A stretch of 64,000 bases of DNA from Lachnospiraceae bacterium (lineage in GTDB: Bacteria; Bacillota; Clostridia; Lachnospirales; Lachnospiraceae): the NCBI GenBank assembly GCA_017405805.1, contig JAFQZU010000035.1:1-64000 (forward strand). Direction: 5' to 3'. Made by a program: the position numbers and the translations under genes. Shown piece by piece: positions 30,456-39,675 of the stretch; positions within the stretch are counted from its first letter, which is position 1; every line of letters begins with the position of its first letter. The notes under the pieces are model-generated. The model was not told the origin of the DNA. It saw only the letters and a list, made by a program, of their open reading frames with translations, and ran no database searches.

Positions 30456-31268
30456 ATGCCTGCTTCTTATGCTCACGACCGGTTCGGACGGGACGTGCTG
30501 CGGGCTCTGCCGGGACGGCATGCAGAGGCCGCCGGCGCAGATATGGACCTGTTCAGCTTCGGTCTGCAGGGGCCCGACATTCTGTACTACTATAAACCGC
30601 TCTCTCACCATGTTCTGCACCGGGCAGGAAATGCACTGCATGAGAGGGCGGGCCTCGATCTCTTCCCTGCTTACGCCCGCATTTTTGACGAACGGGGAAA
30701 GCGCAGGTCCGATTATTCCTACCTGTGCGGCATGCTCTGCCACTTCGCTCTGGACCGGGCCTGCCACGGAACGGTCATCGCGTGCGCAGCGCAGGGCGCC
30801 GTCTCCCACGAGGAGGTCGAGAGCGAGTTTGACCGCATACTCCTTGAGGAGGACGGCCTGGACCCCGTCCGCACCGTCCGCACCCGGAACCTGCACCCCT
30901 CGCGCAGGGCGGCTTCCGTGATCGCGCCCTATTATGAAGGCGTCTCCACAGGAAAGATCCTGCGCTGTCTCCGCTCCTTTTCCCTGTACGGTAAACTTCT
31001 GACCGTCCCCGGAAGGGCCGGGTACCGGCGGGTGGATGCCCTTTTGCAGCATCTTCCGCAGTACCCCTTCATTCACGGTCATCTGATCAACCTGGATCCG
31101 GACCCGGACTGCGAAGAGGCGGTCCGACGGATGCGCGCGCAGTACGACGCGGCCGTATCGGAGGCCGTTTCCCTCATTCTCAGTTTTGTCCCTGCGGCGG
31201 AGGGACGCCGGAAGTGGCCGGATACGGCAGCTTACAATTTTTTGTCGGAAAGGCGGTATGAAAAATGA
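30456..31268 (+). CDS. Zinc-dependent phospholipase C-like protein
   Basis: 270 residues with an all-helical pattern and spaced His/Asp residues of the zinc phospholipase C / S1-P1 nuclease-like domain: MPASYAHDRFGRDVL, GLQGPDILYYYKPL, MLCHFALDRACHG, and HxxxxxxDPDPD near the end. AAGGAGG lies 7 nt before the ATG. There is no signal peptide, so despite the name it appears cytoplasmic; many Clostridia carry this form and its substrate is not known. It overlaps the next gene by 4 bp. Confidence 0.75.
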   Translation: MPASYAHDRFGRDVLRALPGRHAEAAGADMDLFSFGLQGPDILYYYKPLSHHVLHRAGNALHERAGLDLFPAYARIFDERGKRRSDYSYLCGMLCHFALDRACHGTVIACAAQGAVSHEEVESEFDRILLEEDGLDPVRTVRTRNLHPSRRAASVIAPYYEGVSTGKILRCLRSFSLYGKLLTVPGRAGYRRVDALLQHLPQYPFIHGHLINLDPDPDCEEAVRRMRAQYDAAVSEAVSLILSFVPAAEGRRKWPDTAAYNFLSERRYEK

Positions 31269-32503
31269 ACAGACAGGACAGCCTGACATCACTTGAAAAG
31301 AAATGGATCCTTTACGATGTGGCCAACTCGGCCTTTACGCTGCTGGTCTCGACCATCCTTCCCCTTTACTTCGGCCTTCTGGCCTCCGCGGACGGACTGT
31401 CCGACGTGGACTATCTCGCCTACTGGGGATATTCCATCTCCGTCTCGACGCTCATCGTAGCTGTCACCGGGCCTTTTACGGGCGCCCTGGCGGACCGCAG
31501 GAACCGCAAGAAGCCCCTGTTCCTTCTGACCATAGCCGCAGGCGCGATCGCCTGCATCGGCATGGGGCTGGCAAACCGGTGGCTCGTTTTCCTCGTCGTA
31601 TTCGTGATCGCAAGGACCGCCTACTCCCTCAGTCTTGTCATCTACGATTCCATGCTCGGCGACGTCACGACCGAAGACCGCATGGACAGCGTCTCCTCCC
31701 ACGGCTACGCCTGGGGGTATATCGGGAGCTGCATCCCCTTTATCATCTGTCTGGTCTTTATCCTGAACGCCGAGAAAATAGGCGTCCCCCAGAAGACCGC
31801 CATGGTCATTTCCCTCTTTGTCACGGCCATCTGGTGGGTCGTCATGTCCCTTCCGCTCGCCCGCGCCTATAAGCAGCAGTTTTATATCAGCGAGAAGGAG
31901 GAGCGCTCTGAAGGCATCATCGCGCAGCTAGGAAGGACCCTTCGCGAGATGGTACAGAATAAGCGGATCCTCTTCTTCCTTCTCGCCTTTTTCTTTTACA
32001 TCGACGGCGTCTATACCATCATCGACATGTCCACCGCATACGGCAGCGCTCTCGGCCTCGATTCCACGGCGCTTCTCCTGGCGCTTCTCGTGACCCAGTT
32101 CGTGGCTTTCCCGAGCGCCCTGATCATGGGCAGGCTCTCCTCGAAGTATCCCTCCGAGAAGCTGATCACGGTCTGTATCGGCGCCTATTTCTGCATCGCG
32201 GTCTTCGCCTTCTTCATGGCCCACGCCTGGCAGTTCTGGGTGCTGGCCATCTGCGTCGGTATGTTCCAGGGCGGCATTCAGGCCCTGTCCCGCTCCTATT
32301 TCACAAAAATTATTCCTCCCGAGAAATCCGGCGAGTATTTCGGTTTTCTGGACATCTGCGGAAAGGGCGCTTCCTTCATCGGCACGCTGGTCATGAGCGC
32401 GGTCTCCCAGCTCACGGGGAATATCAATCTGGGCGTCCTTCCGATCGCCTGCTTCTTCCTGATCGGCATTTTCCTCTTCCGCATGAGTGTGCGCGGCAAA
32501 TGA
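31265..32503 (+). CDS. MFS transporter, Atg22/UMF1 family
   Basis: 412 residues, about 12 membrane segments. Start EKKWILYDVANSAFTLLV is typical of the Atg22/UMF1 family; GALADRRNRKKP is the MFS loop 2-3 motif and SRSYFTKIIPPEKSGEYFGF a further family signature. Yeast Atg22 exports amino acids from the vacuole; bacterial substrates are unknown. Coupled to the phospholipase-like gene by ATGA overlap and ended by a strong terminator. Confidence 0.92.
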   Translation: MNRQDSLTSLEKKWILYDVANSAFTLLVSTILPLYFGLLASADGLSDVDYLAYWGYSISVSTLIVAVTGPFTGALADRRNRKKPLFLLTIAAGAIACIGMGLANRWLVFLVVFVIARTAYSLSLVIYDSMLGDVTTEDRMDSVSSHGYAWGYIGSCIPFIICLVFILNAEKIGVPQKTAMVISLFVTAIWWVVMSLPLARAYKQQFYISEKEERSEGIIAQLGRTLREMVQNKRILFFLLAFFFYIDGVYTIIDMSTAYGSALGLDSTALLLALLVTQFVAFPSALIMGRLSSKYPSEKLITVCIGAYFCIAVFAFFMAHAWQFWVLAICVGMFQGGIQALSRSYFTKIIPPEKSGEYFGFLDICGKGASFIGTLVMSAVSQLTGNINLGVLPIACFFLIGIFLFRMSVRGK

Positions 32504-32539
32504 TACGCCTGCACGCCGGCGGCCCGGAATAAGAAAATG

Positions 32540-32582
32540 GCGGTGCCGCCCCCCTGCATGGGTGCGGCACCGCTCTTTTTTC
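32540..32582 (+). terminator. Intrinsic terminator after the MFS gene
   Basis: Perfect 10-bp stem GCGGTGCCGC/GCGGCACCGC (32540-32549 with 32564-32573), followed by TCTTTTTT. It lies between the convergent MFS and hybrid-kinase genes. Confidence 0.93.
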
Positions 32583-32614
32583 AGGATTTCAGATCCAATT
32601 CTTTTCTTATTCTC

Positions 32615-34255
32615 TCACTGCGCCGGCTTTTCCTGCAGCGCAGCCTTCATTTTCAGTGTATTGAGGACATCCACCAACTGGTCGATCTCCAGCGGCTTGA
32701 CGATATGCGCGTCCATCCCGCACTCCAGTGTCCTGCGGATATCCTGCGGCATCGTGCCCGCTGTCATCGCAAGGATCGGGATCCGCTTGGCGTCCTCTCT
32801 GGCCATGCTGCGGATCTCTATGGCAGCGTCGTAACCGTTTTCCACAGGCATCTGGATATCCATCAGGATCGCGCCGTAGTAATCCGGTTTCCTGAAACGG
32901 AACATGGCGACCGCAGCCTTTCCGTTGCCGGCAATGTCGCACCGGGCGCCCTCCATCTCCAGAAGCTCCTTGAGAATGTCAGCGTTGAGCGGATTGTCCT
33001 CCGCCACAAGGAACCGCATACCCTCAAGGGGATTGTCCAGGGCCGGCTCCTCTTTGACCTGCTCGGCGCTGCCGGTCACGGCGAGCCTTGCGGCAAGCTG
33101 CCTGAATACGGAATAGAAGAAGGGCTTTGGCATGATCCCCGTGATCCCGTCCAGCTCCACTTCATCCATAAAGTGCTCCGGCTTATCCGACAGCAGAATG
33201 ATGGACATATTCTTCGAGAGCTTCCTCGCTCTTCTGCAGAAGTCCTTATAAGGCATATCCTCGAGGTCCCTGTCCACAAGGATCAGATCGTAGAGATCCT
33301 CTGTCCCGGACAGCTTTCTCAAGGCGTCGCTTCCCGTAAGGCATTTGTCGCACGGAATGCGCTTGGCATCCATGAGTTCCTCTATGCGCTCGATCTCCTG
33401 GGGGTCCTGCACGATAATGAGAAGCCTCCGGATCCCCAGATCCTTGAAAAAGTCTCTCTCTCCGCCGTGGGCTCCCTCCAGACGAACGCCCACATAGACC
33501 TCCATCCCGGCGCCCGGCGAACTCTGGACCGATATCGTTCCTCCCATCTGGTCCACCAGCTGCTTGGTGGCGCCCATATTATAGCCGATCCCGCCGCTGT
33601 CAAAGCCGAGGACGGATTTCTGTCTGCCGCCCTCAAACAGTCTCTTCTGAAGTTCACTGCTCATTCCGACGCCGTTGTCCGTAATGACAAACGACACCTC
33701 ATACTGGTTGGGCGTCTCCGTGCGCAGCGCACTGATCTTCAGGGATACCTGTCCCCCTTCCGGCGTCACGCGGCAGGCGTTGGTGACCAGATCCAGCAGA
33801 ACTTCCGTGAGCCGGCTCCTGTCACCGATGAAGTGATCATCCTTTATGCCCCTTACGAGCACATTATAGCGCAGGCGCTTCTCATCGCGGATCTGCGCGG
33901 TAGCGCCGTTGAGCTCCTCCACCAGTTTCCCGAGCGAAAATTCCCTGATACTGGTCGACTTGCCGCTTCGAAGACTGTTCTGCTTTTCCACTGCAGACCC
34001 CAGAAGATCCAGTATCTCTTTGCAGCACCCGTTGATCCCATCCGCATATTCTCTGACCCGGCCGGTATCGGCGGCATTTTTCTTTAGAAGCTGCACATAT
34101 CCGGTGATCGAATTCAGAGATGTACGCAGGTCATGAGACAGTTCATAGACGATCCTGTCATGAAGCCCTGACACTTCTGCGGACGGCTTTTTCTGTCCGT
34201 TGGGACGCGTTGACTCCGTCCCGGTCTCCTCCCTCTCTTTCTTCAGATCATCCAT
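32615..34255 (-). CDS. Soluble hybrid histidine kinase with two receiver domains
   Basis: 546 residues from the ATG at 34255 (GGAGGAAGG upstream; a longer frame to 34285 has no site). No membrane segment. H-box ELSHDLRTSLNSI with His41, ATPase with ITDNGVGM and GGIGYNMGATKQL, then a first receiver (about 290-400, with DLILVDRDL and MPKPFF but a reduced acidic pocket) and a canonical C-terminal receiver (AEDNPLNA, Asp466 in LMDIQMP, KPLEIDQL). There is no output domain or adjacent regulator. The input may be a bound protein or metabolite. Confidence 0.93.
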   Translation of the reverse strand: MDDLKKEREETGTESTRPNGQKKPSAEVSGLHDRIVYELSHDLRTSLNSITGYVQLLKKNAADTGRVREYADGINGCCKEILDLLGSAVEKQNSLRSGKSTSIREFSLGKLVEELNGATAQIRDEKRLRYNVLVRGIKDDHFIGDRSRLTEVLLDLVTNACRVTPEGGQVSLKISALRTETPNQYEVSFVITDNGVGMSSELQKRLFEGGRQKSVLGFDSGGIGYNMGATKQLVDQMGGTISVQSSPGAGMEVYVGVRLEGAHGGERDFFKDLGIRRLLIIVQDPQEIERIEELMDAKRIPCDKCLTGSDALRKLSGTEDLYDLILVDRDLEDMPYKDFCRRARKLSKNMSIILLSDKPEHFMDEVELDGITGIMPKPFFYSVFRQLAARLAVTGSAEQVKEEPALDNPLEGMRFLVAEDNPLNADILKELLEMEGARCDIAGNGKAAVAMFRFRKPDYYGAILMDIQMPVENGYDAAIEIRSMAREDAKRIPILAMTAGTMPQDIRRTLECGMDAHIVKPLEIDQLVDVLNTLKMKAALQEKPAQ

Positions 34256-34302
34256 ACGACCTTCCTCCAAAAAACAAGAAATCACGACAGATAATTACTG
34301 AT

Positions 34303-34331
34303 TTTATACTATTATTCTATCTCTGCGTAAA
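34303..34331 (-). promoter_or_regulatory. Promoter of the hybrid kinase
   Basis: Minus strand TTTACG (34326-34331), 17-bp spacer, TATAAA (34303-34308), about 40 bp before the start. Confidence 0.6.
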
Positions 34332-34477
34332 AAAATTTACAATATTATATAACAGAATCCGATATCGATATCTTTTTAACGCTTCCGGCAGCCCTTATAT
34401 CCACGGTTCCGCTGAACTATGTTATACTATTCGCAGCTACTTTTTTCTTTTCAGCATCCATTACTACAGGAGTGATT

Positions 34478-35392
34478 ATGCAGCTTTCTATTCCCGAATC
34501 CTTTTACCAGGAAGAGGTGCGCTGCGACTATACAGTCAGCGCCAAAATGAAAAAGATCTGGGCTGTCGAGCTCGATCTTCTCTATCAATTGCAGCAGGTC
34601 TGCGAAAAATACAATATCAAATATTTTGCCAGCGCGGGCACCATGCTGGGCGCCGTGCGCCACGGCGGCATGATCCCCTGGGACGATGACATCGACATTA
34701 TGATGCTCCGGGATCAGTACGATCTCCTCTGCAGCCATGCCGACGAGTTTAAAGACCCTTATTTTTTCCAGACAGCGCACACCGATAAAGGGTATTTTCG
34801 CGGGCACGCACAGCTCCGCAACAGCAACACGACCGCGATCCTGACCGACGAGGCGGACCGGCATCTCCCCTTCAACCAGGGGATCTTCGTCGACATCTTT
34901 CCGCTGGACGTGACCGTCTCGGACAAGAAGGTCCTCGCCAGGCAGATCCGCAGGATGCACTACTACCAGGAGGCGGCCAGAAGGAGTTTTCGGAACTCGG
35001 ACGGCTACAATCCCCACAACGTCTCCATCCGCGGGAAGATCGCCCACTATTTCATGCCCCTCATGAACAGGATCCGTTCCTACGACGAGTACTATGATCT
35101 GTATGAAAAGGAGATGACCCGGTACAGCCATCTGCACACCAAGTACGTGTCCAAGCTCTGCTTCGCGCCGGGAGATTTCCGCATGTACGACGAAGTCTCC
35201 GAGTTCGACGACACCGTGATGTTCGACTTCGAGATGCTGCAGATCCCTCTGCCCGTGGGCTACGAAAAGCACCTGGTCCGCCAGTTCGGCGACTACATGA
35301 AATTCGTGATCGGGACCACCTCTCACAGCGGCGTCATCTACGACCCCGACATCTCCTACAAGGAATGGTTCCGCCGGCACCCGCAGACCTGA
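34478..35392 (+). CDS. licD: LicD-family phosphotransferase
   Basis: 304 residues. The nucleotidyltransferase-like LicD core is clear: YFASAGTMLGAVRHGG then MIPWDDDIDIMM (about 50-75), with downstream FVDIFPLD. LicD proteins transfer phosphocholine or similar groups to teichoic acids and surface glycans. I use the ATG at 34478, with AGGAG five bases upstream, instead of the GTG two codons earlier. It stands alone, between divergent and convergent neighbours. The actual group transferred is unknown; no choline-supply genes are seen. Confidence 0.93.
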   Translation: MQLSIPESFYQEEVRCDYTVSAKMKKIWAVELDLLYQLQQVCEKYNIKYFASAGTMLGAVRHGGMIPWDDDIDIMMLRDQYDLLCSHADEFKDPYFFQTAHTDKGYFRGHAQLRNSNTTAILTDEADRHLPFNQGIFVDIFPLDVTVSDKKVLARQIRRMHYYQEAARRSFRNSDGYNPHNVSIRGKIAHYFMPLMNRIRSYDEYYDLYEKEMTRYSHLHTKYVSKLCFAPGDFRMYDEVSEFDDTVMFDFEMLQIPLPVGYEKHLVRQFGDYMKFVIGTTSHSGVIYDPDISYKEWFRRHPQT

Positions 35393-35407
35393 AGCAGACC
35401 TGAAAAA

Positions 35408-35502
35408 ATGTCTTTAAGGGCAAAAAAAATGGATTCGCAGGACTTTTGCACGCTCTGCGTGCATTGGCCTGCGAATCCATTTTTTTGCCATTCTTAAGAC
35501 AT
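35408..35502. terminator. Long bidirectional terminator / inverted repeat between licD and the PRTase-like gene
   Basis: Core arms of 22-23 nt (35419-35441 with 35468-35489) match except for one extra A. Outer ATGTCTT/AAGACAT sequences extend the pairing, and the loop contains TGCACGC/GCGTGCA. Each side has a run of seven to eight A or T, so it can stop transcription from both sides. The last codons and stop of the minus-strand gene lie inside it. Confidence 0.9.
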
Positions 35503-36135
35503 CAACGAATATCCAAATCCGTTGCAGATCGCATCCACCGCCTGATGATTCTTGCACATCCTGCAGTCCTGCGGCGTATAGAACCGGTAATCCGGCAGAT
35601 CCTGGACGGTGTAAAGTGCGTGGATATCCTGCCCGAAGATCCTGGAGGCCGCGGAGAAGATCGCCGTGATCCCGACCACCAGTCCGCCGTAATAATCTAT
35701 GCTCTCCGCCGCGCGCAGGATCGTATTGCCGGTCGTGGCCGAGGCCAGAAGCAGCAGCACATGCTTGCCCCGTATCATCATCTTGGAATTCTCACGGAAG
35801 ATCATCTGTCCGGAGGAATTGAATTCGGGCGTATAGATGTAGATGGTCTTGTGGGCGTTCATCGACATGATGCCCGCGTTGGTCAGTTCATCCGCGAGAT
35901 AGGCACCGATGACCTCCATGCCGTCCATGCACACGATCGTATCGATGATCGTATTGGAGGAGTAAGTGCCCGCCATGGCCCTTGCGGCGGCTCTCGCTTC
36001 ATTCTGCCTGGTCTTCATGGTCGTCATGTCGATATAGTAGTTGATATGCGTATTCGGCGTTACGAAATGGCCCGGTATCACCTTCATTATAACATCCGGA
36101 AACTTCCGGGATCTCATCTTGGTATACGGCTGCAT
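35494..36135 (-). CDS. Orotate phosphoribosyltransferase-like protein with a degenerate PRPP loop
   Basis: 213 residues from the ATG at 36135 (GAGGAGG 5 nt upstream). The fold resembles OPRTases: IVCMDGMEVIGAYLADEL and VLLLLASATTGNTILRAAE. The usual acidic pair of the PRPP loop (VDDVxTTGxT) is replaced by LASATTGNT, so catalysis with PRPP is doubtful. A CRMCKNHQ segment near the C-terminus could bind a metal. No pyrimidine genes are nearby. It may be a regulator or a diverged enzyme. Confidence 0.7.
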   Translation of the reverse strand: MQPYTKMRSRKFPDVIMKVIPGHFVTPNTHINYYIDMTTMKTRQNEARAAARAMAGTYSSNTIIDTIVCMDGMEVIGAYLADELTNAGIMSMNAHKTIYIYTPEFNSSGQMIFRENSKMMIRGKHVLLLLASATTGNTILRAAESIDYYGGLVVGITAIFSAASRIFGQDIHALYTVQDLPDYRFYTPQDCRMCKNHQAVDAICNGFGYSLMS

Positions 36136-36254
36136 AGACACCTCCTCTCCCGTAATACGTCATTGTACGGCGAACGATCGCTATACTTTATTATACTACG
36201 GCAGCGGCCTTTTTTCTTTTCACGCGGGAAATTTTTTACTCTGTTCCGCCTTTT

Positions 36255-36956
36255 TCACTCCACCTTCACCATGCGGTAACCGATTCCGATCCTGGTCTGG
36301 ATATAATCCGGGGAGCCGGGCTCCGCCTCCAGTTTCTTGCGGAGCGCCGCCATGAAAACTCTCAGAGAGGCAAGATCGCTCTTCCAGCTGCTGCCCCAGA
36401 TGTTCTGTGTGATATAGGTGTGGGTCAGGACTTTTCCCGTATTTCTGGCCAGCAGGCACAGAAGCTTATACTCGATGGGCGTAAGTTTCAGTTCCTCTTC
36501 CCCGAGAAAAGCGGTCCCGGCCGCATAATCAATTCTCAGTTTCCCGTTGACAAAGACAGAGGCTCCGGACGGATTGTCCTCCTGCAGGATGGCCAGCCTG
36601 CGCAGTGTCACGCGGAGCCTCGCGAGGAGTTCCTCCACGGAGAAGGGCTTTGTGAGATAGTCGTCCGCCCCCGCGTCGAGGGCTTCGATCTTGTCGGCGT
36701 CATCGCTTCTTGCACTGATGACGATGATCGGCATGTTGGACCAGCTGCGAATGCGCCGGATGACTTCCACGCCGTCCATATCCGGCAGTCCCAGATCCAG
36801 GAACACCACATCGGGATTATGACTGGACGCCTCCATCAGGGCTGTCTCTCCCGTGGGGGCGGATATGTACCGGTAATCGTGGGTCTTCAGTGTCGTCGTG
36901 ATGAGATTTCTCACGGGCACATCGTCCTCCACCACCAGAATCTGCGGTTTATTCAT
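36255..36956 (-). CDS. kdpE: KdpE-type response regulator
   Basis: 233 residues. Receiver with VVEDDVPVRNL, phospho-Asp in VVFLDLGLPDMDG and KPFSVEE; the winged-helix domain has LTPIEYKLLCLLARNTGKVLTH and ends TRIGIGYRMVKVE, all typical of KdpE. Overlaps the kinase gene by 8 bp. In other bacteria KdpE turns on kdpFABC; that operon is absent here, and KtrA/KtrB genes lie next door instead. Confidence 0.93.
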   Translation of the reverse strand: MNKPQILVVEDDVPVRNLITTTLKTHDYRYISAPTGETALMEASSHNPDVVFLDLGLPDMDGVEVIRRIRSWSNMPIIVISARSDDADKIEALDAGADDYLTKPFSVEELLARLRVTLRRLAILQEDNPSGASVFVNGKLRIDYAAGTAFLGEEELKLTPIEYKLLCLLARNTGKVLTHTYITQNIWGSSWKSDLASLRVFMAALRKKLEAEPGSPDYIQTRIGIGYRMVKVE

Positions 36957-38931
36957 TGATCATCACCTCCCCGGCCGGCAGCGTAAACGAGAAAACACAT
37001 CCCGTCGGAACGTTGTCCTCCACGCGGATCTCCCCGCCGTGCGCCTCCACAATGGATTTGCAGAGCGCCAGTCCCAGCCCGAGACTGCGTTTTCCGTCCG
37101 CCGCACTGCTCTGCCCGGTATAAAACATGTCGAAAATATGCTGCTGATCTTCCTTTGAGAGTCCCGGCCCGTTGTCCTCGACGCGCACCTGCACGAAGCT
37201 GCCCTTTTTTTTTGCCCGCACCAGGATCCGCGATCCTGCAGGGGTGTATTTGAGCGCGTTGTTTACGAGATTGATGAGGACCTGCACGATCAGCCTGGCG
37301 TCCATTTCGGCCAGCAGCAGTTCATCCTCAAAGGCTGTTTCTATAGTATGGCTGATGCTGCTGCGGTCGATGTGCTGCAAAGCCTCCTCAATCACTTCCT
37401 CCAGAAGCTGCGGAGACATGGTCAGCTTCATCTGCCCGTCCTCAAGCCTTGTGACGGACAGCAGGTTCTCCACCAGCCCGATCAGCCACTGCGCGTCATC
37501 GTAAATATCCTCAAAGATCTGCCGCCTCGTGCTGTCGTCGAAGACACCGTAATGCATCAGGAGATTGCTGGCATTGCCCGAGATCGAAGTCAGCGGCGTG
37601 CGCAGGTCGTGGGAAATCGTGCGCAGGAGGTTGGCGCGGAGCTGCTCTTTTTGCGCCATGACTGCCGCCTGTTCCTTCTCTCTCGCATTTCTGTTGTTAT
37701 CCAGCGCCAGCGCACACTCGCCGAGGATCGACAGAAGAAGGCTGTACTCGAAGATCTCCAGCGGTTTTTCCTTTGCCCTTACGCTCACCACGCCGTAGAT
37801 CCTGCCCCCGATCTGAATGGGAAGATACAAAAACGCGGCGCTGCGGAAGCGATCCGTCGAGAAGCCGGCGCGCTGACCGGTGTCGAATACCCAGTCGACC
37901 GCCTCCCGGCACTCCTCCTCATTTTTATGCTGTTCCGCATCTTTATCCGCATAAAAGAAGATCCCGTCCCCGACTTTGTCCTCCCTGACGGGGTAGATCG
38001 TGATATCCCGGTTCAGCATGACGATCATCTGCCTGGCCGCCATCTCCAGGATCTCGTCCTCATCCGCCGTTCTCTGCAGGAGCTGATTGGTATCGAAAAG
38101 CACCTGCGTCCGGAAGGCGGAACGGGCCGCCGCCTTGGCGTTGTCCTTGAGACGGTTCGCAAGCGTTCCCGTGATCAGGGAAGCCGCCAGCATGATCCCG
38201 AATGTCACGAAATATTCGGTCTCGTACGCGTGAAAGGAATAGCGCGGCTCGATGAAAAAATAGTTGAAGACAAGGACGCTCAGAAGTGAACTGAGGACGC
38301 TGCAGAGGTGGCTTTTGGCCAAAATGGAGTTGATCTGCACCGCCAGTATATAAACCGGGATAATGTTGGGAGGCGAAAAACCAAAGCCCGAAAACAGTGT
38401 GCCGATCCCCGTCGCGCCGAGGATGACCAGGGCTGTGATCAGCAGATCCTTCCAGGACGGCACGATGCGGGAAAGCGGCCGGATATCGCTGCTGATCCTC
38501 TTGATGTTGTCCTCCGAATCGGGAATGATGAAGATCTCAACGTTGGGGGCAGTGGCGATAAGCTGCTCCGTAAGCGTCGTCATATTCATGAACTGCGGCC
38601 TGTATGTGCGGCTCTGGCCGATCACGATCTTTGTGACGCCCGAGATCCTGGCATACTCCGCGATCTGGGCCGCCGTGTCGTCCCCGACCACCGTTGCGAC
38701 GGTGGCTCCGTTTTTCTGTGCAAGCCGGATATTCTTCCGGAGCCTTGCCCCGTCCTGTTCAGACATGGCATCCGCGGAAGAAGGCTGCACGTAGAGCGCC
38801 GTGAACGCAGCGTCAAAAGCAGCTGCCATGGAGGAAGCTGCTTCGACGATCCTTGCATTGGAGGGGGAGGGAGAAAGGCATACCAGAAGGTGTTCCTTCC
38901 TCCCCTGCTGCGTTATTTCTCTGTTTTTCAT
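36949..38931 (-). CDS. kdpD: Short KdpD-type sensor kinase lacking the N-terminal KdpD domain
   Basis: 660 residues. The protein begins at the universal-stress-like domain (about 12-140: HLLVCLSPSPSNARIVEAA, KIVIGQSRT) and has no Walker-A/N-terminal KdpD domain. Then come four membrane segments (about 160-265), a GAF domain, HisKA (TISHDLRTPLTSISGN) and ATPase (NLVNNALKYTPAGS, EDNGPGLS, GLGLALCKSIVEAHGG). I start at the ATG at 38931 because the promoter's expected start point lies between it and the upstream in-frame GTG. Lost domains remove the known c-di-AMP/nucleotide input site. Confidence 0.92.
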   Translation of the reverse strand: MKNREITQQGRKEHLLVCLSPSPSNARIVEAASSMAAAFDAAFTALYVQPSSADAMSEQDGARLRKNIRLAQKNGATVATVVGDDTAAQIAEYARISGVTKIVIGQSRTYRPQFMNMTTLTEQLIATAPNVEIFIIPDSEDNIKRISSDIRPLSRIVPSWKDLLITALVILGATGIGTLFSGFGFSPPNIIPVYILAVQINSILAKSHLCSVLSSLLSVLVFNYFFIEPRYSFHAYETEYFVTFGIMLAASLITGTLANRLKDNAKAAARSAFRTQVLFDTNQLLQRTADEDEILEMAARQMIVMLNRDITIYPVREDKVGDGIFFYADKDAEQHKNEEECREAVDWVFDTGQRAGFSTDRFRSAAFLYLPIQIGGRIYGVVSVRAKEKPLEIFEYSLLLSILGECALALDNNRNAREKEQAAVMAQKEQLRANLLRTISHDLRTPLTSISGNASNLLMHYGVFDDSTRRQIFEDIYDDAQWLIGLVENLLSVTRLEDGQMKLTMSPQLLEEVIEEALQHIDRSSISHTIETAFEDELLLAEMDARLIVQVLINLVNNALKYTPAGSRILVRAKKKGSFVQVRVEDNGPGLSKEDQQHIFDMFYTGQSSAADGKRSLGLGLALCKSIVEAHGGEIRVEDNVPTGCVFSFTLPAGEVMINE

Positions 38932-38965
38932 AGTTGTTTTTCCGGCATCCGCCACACTCTATTTC

Positions 38966-38994
38966 ATTATATATTTTATATTATACCGCGTTAA
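38966..38994 (-). promoter_or_regulatory. Promoter of kdpDE
   Basis: Minus strand TTAACG (38989-38994), 17-bp spacer, TATAAT (38966-38971). It lies in the 81-bp gap after ktrA and gives kdpDE its own control. Confidence 0.65.
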
Positions 38995-39012
38995 TTTGAA
39001 ACGGCTGCTTTA

Positions 39013-39660
39013 TCACGTTCGGAAACACTTCTGCATCGCCTTCTGCTCGCCGAGGATCAGCAGCTTCATGTCCTTATTCAGGATCATGGACGGCAGGACG
39101 GAGAGCTCCATCTTTCCCCGGTCCTTCACCGCCATGATATTGATGCCGTATTTCTTGCGGATATCGATCTGGCTGATGCTTTTTCCGATCCATCTCGACG
39201 GGATGCTCACCTCGAAGATGGCGTGGGATTCATCGAGCTGTATAAAATCCAGAATATGCTCAGAGGTATACCTGATCACCGTCCATTTGGCAACCTGCAT
39301 CTCCGGATTGACCACTTCGTCGGCGCCGTTTCTGAGGAGGAATTTCTCCTGAATGTCCCTGTCTGCCCTGGCGACCACCATTTTGGCGCCCATCTCCTTC
39401 AAAAGAGAGGTCGTCTCCAAAGAGCTCTGGAAATCTTCGCCGATCGCGACGATGCACAGATCAAAGCCGGCGATCCCCAAAGACCGGAGAAAGGCGGGAT
39501 CCGTGCTGTCCCCGATCTGCGCGTCGGTGACATACCGCATGATATCCGTCACTTTGCGCTCATCGACATCCACTGCCATGGTCTGATGTCCCATCCTGTA
39601 CAGTTCCTTCGCCACAAGCGAACCGAATTTTCCCACTCCGATCAGCAGTACTGATTTCAT
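39013..39660 (-). CDS. ktrA: KtrA/TrkA-type potassium uptake regulatory subunit
   Basis: 215 residues. RCK-N domain with GVGKFGSLVAKEL (about 8-20) and nucleotide-binding DVDERKV; RCK-C domain from about 135 (FEVSIPSRWIGKSISQIDIRKKYGINIMAV). Forms a ring under the KtrB channel and gates it with ATP/ADP; the RCK-C domain binds c-di-AMP in relatives. It follows ktrB by 15 bp in the same transcript. Confidence 0.95.
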   Translation of the reverse strand: MKSVLLIGVGKFGSLVAKELYRMGHQTMAVDVDERKVTDIMRYVTDAQIGDSTDPAFLRSLGIAGFDLCIVAIGEDFQSSLETTSLLKEMGAKMVVARADRDIQEKFLLRNGADEVVNPEMQVAKWTVIRYTSEHILDFIQLDESHAIFEVSIPSRWIGKSISQIDIRKKYGINIMAVKDRGKMELSVLPSMILNKDMKLLILGEQKAMQKCFRT

Positions 39661-39675
39661 GTTCTCCGCTCCTTT

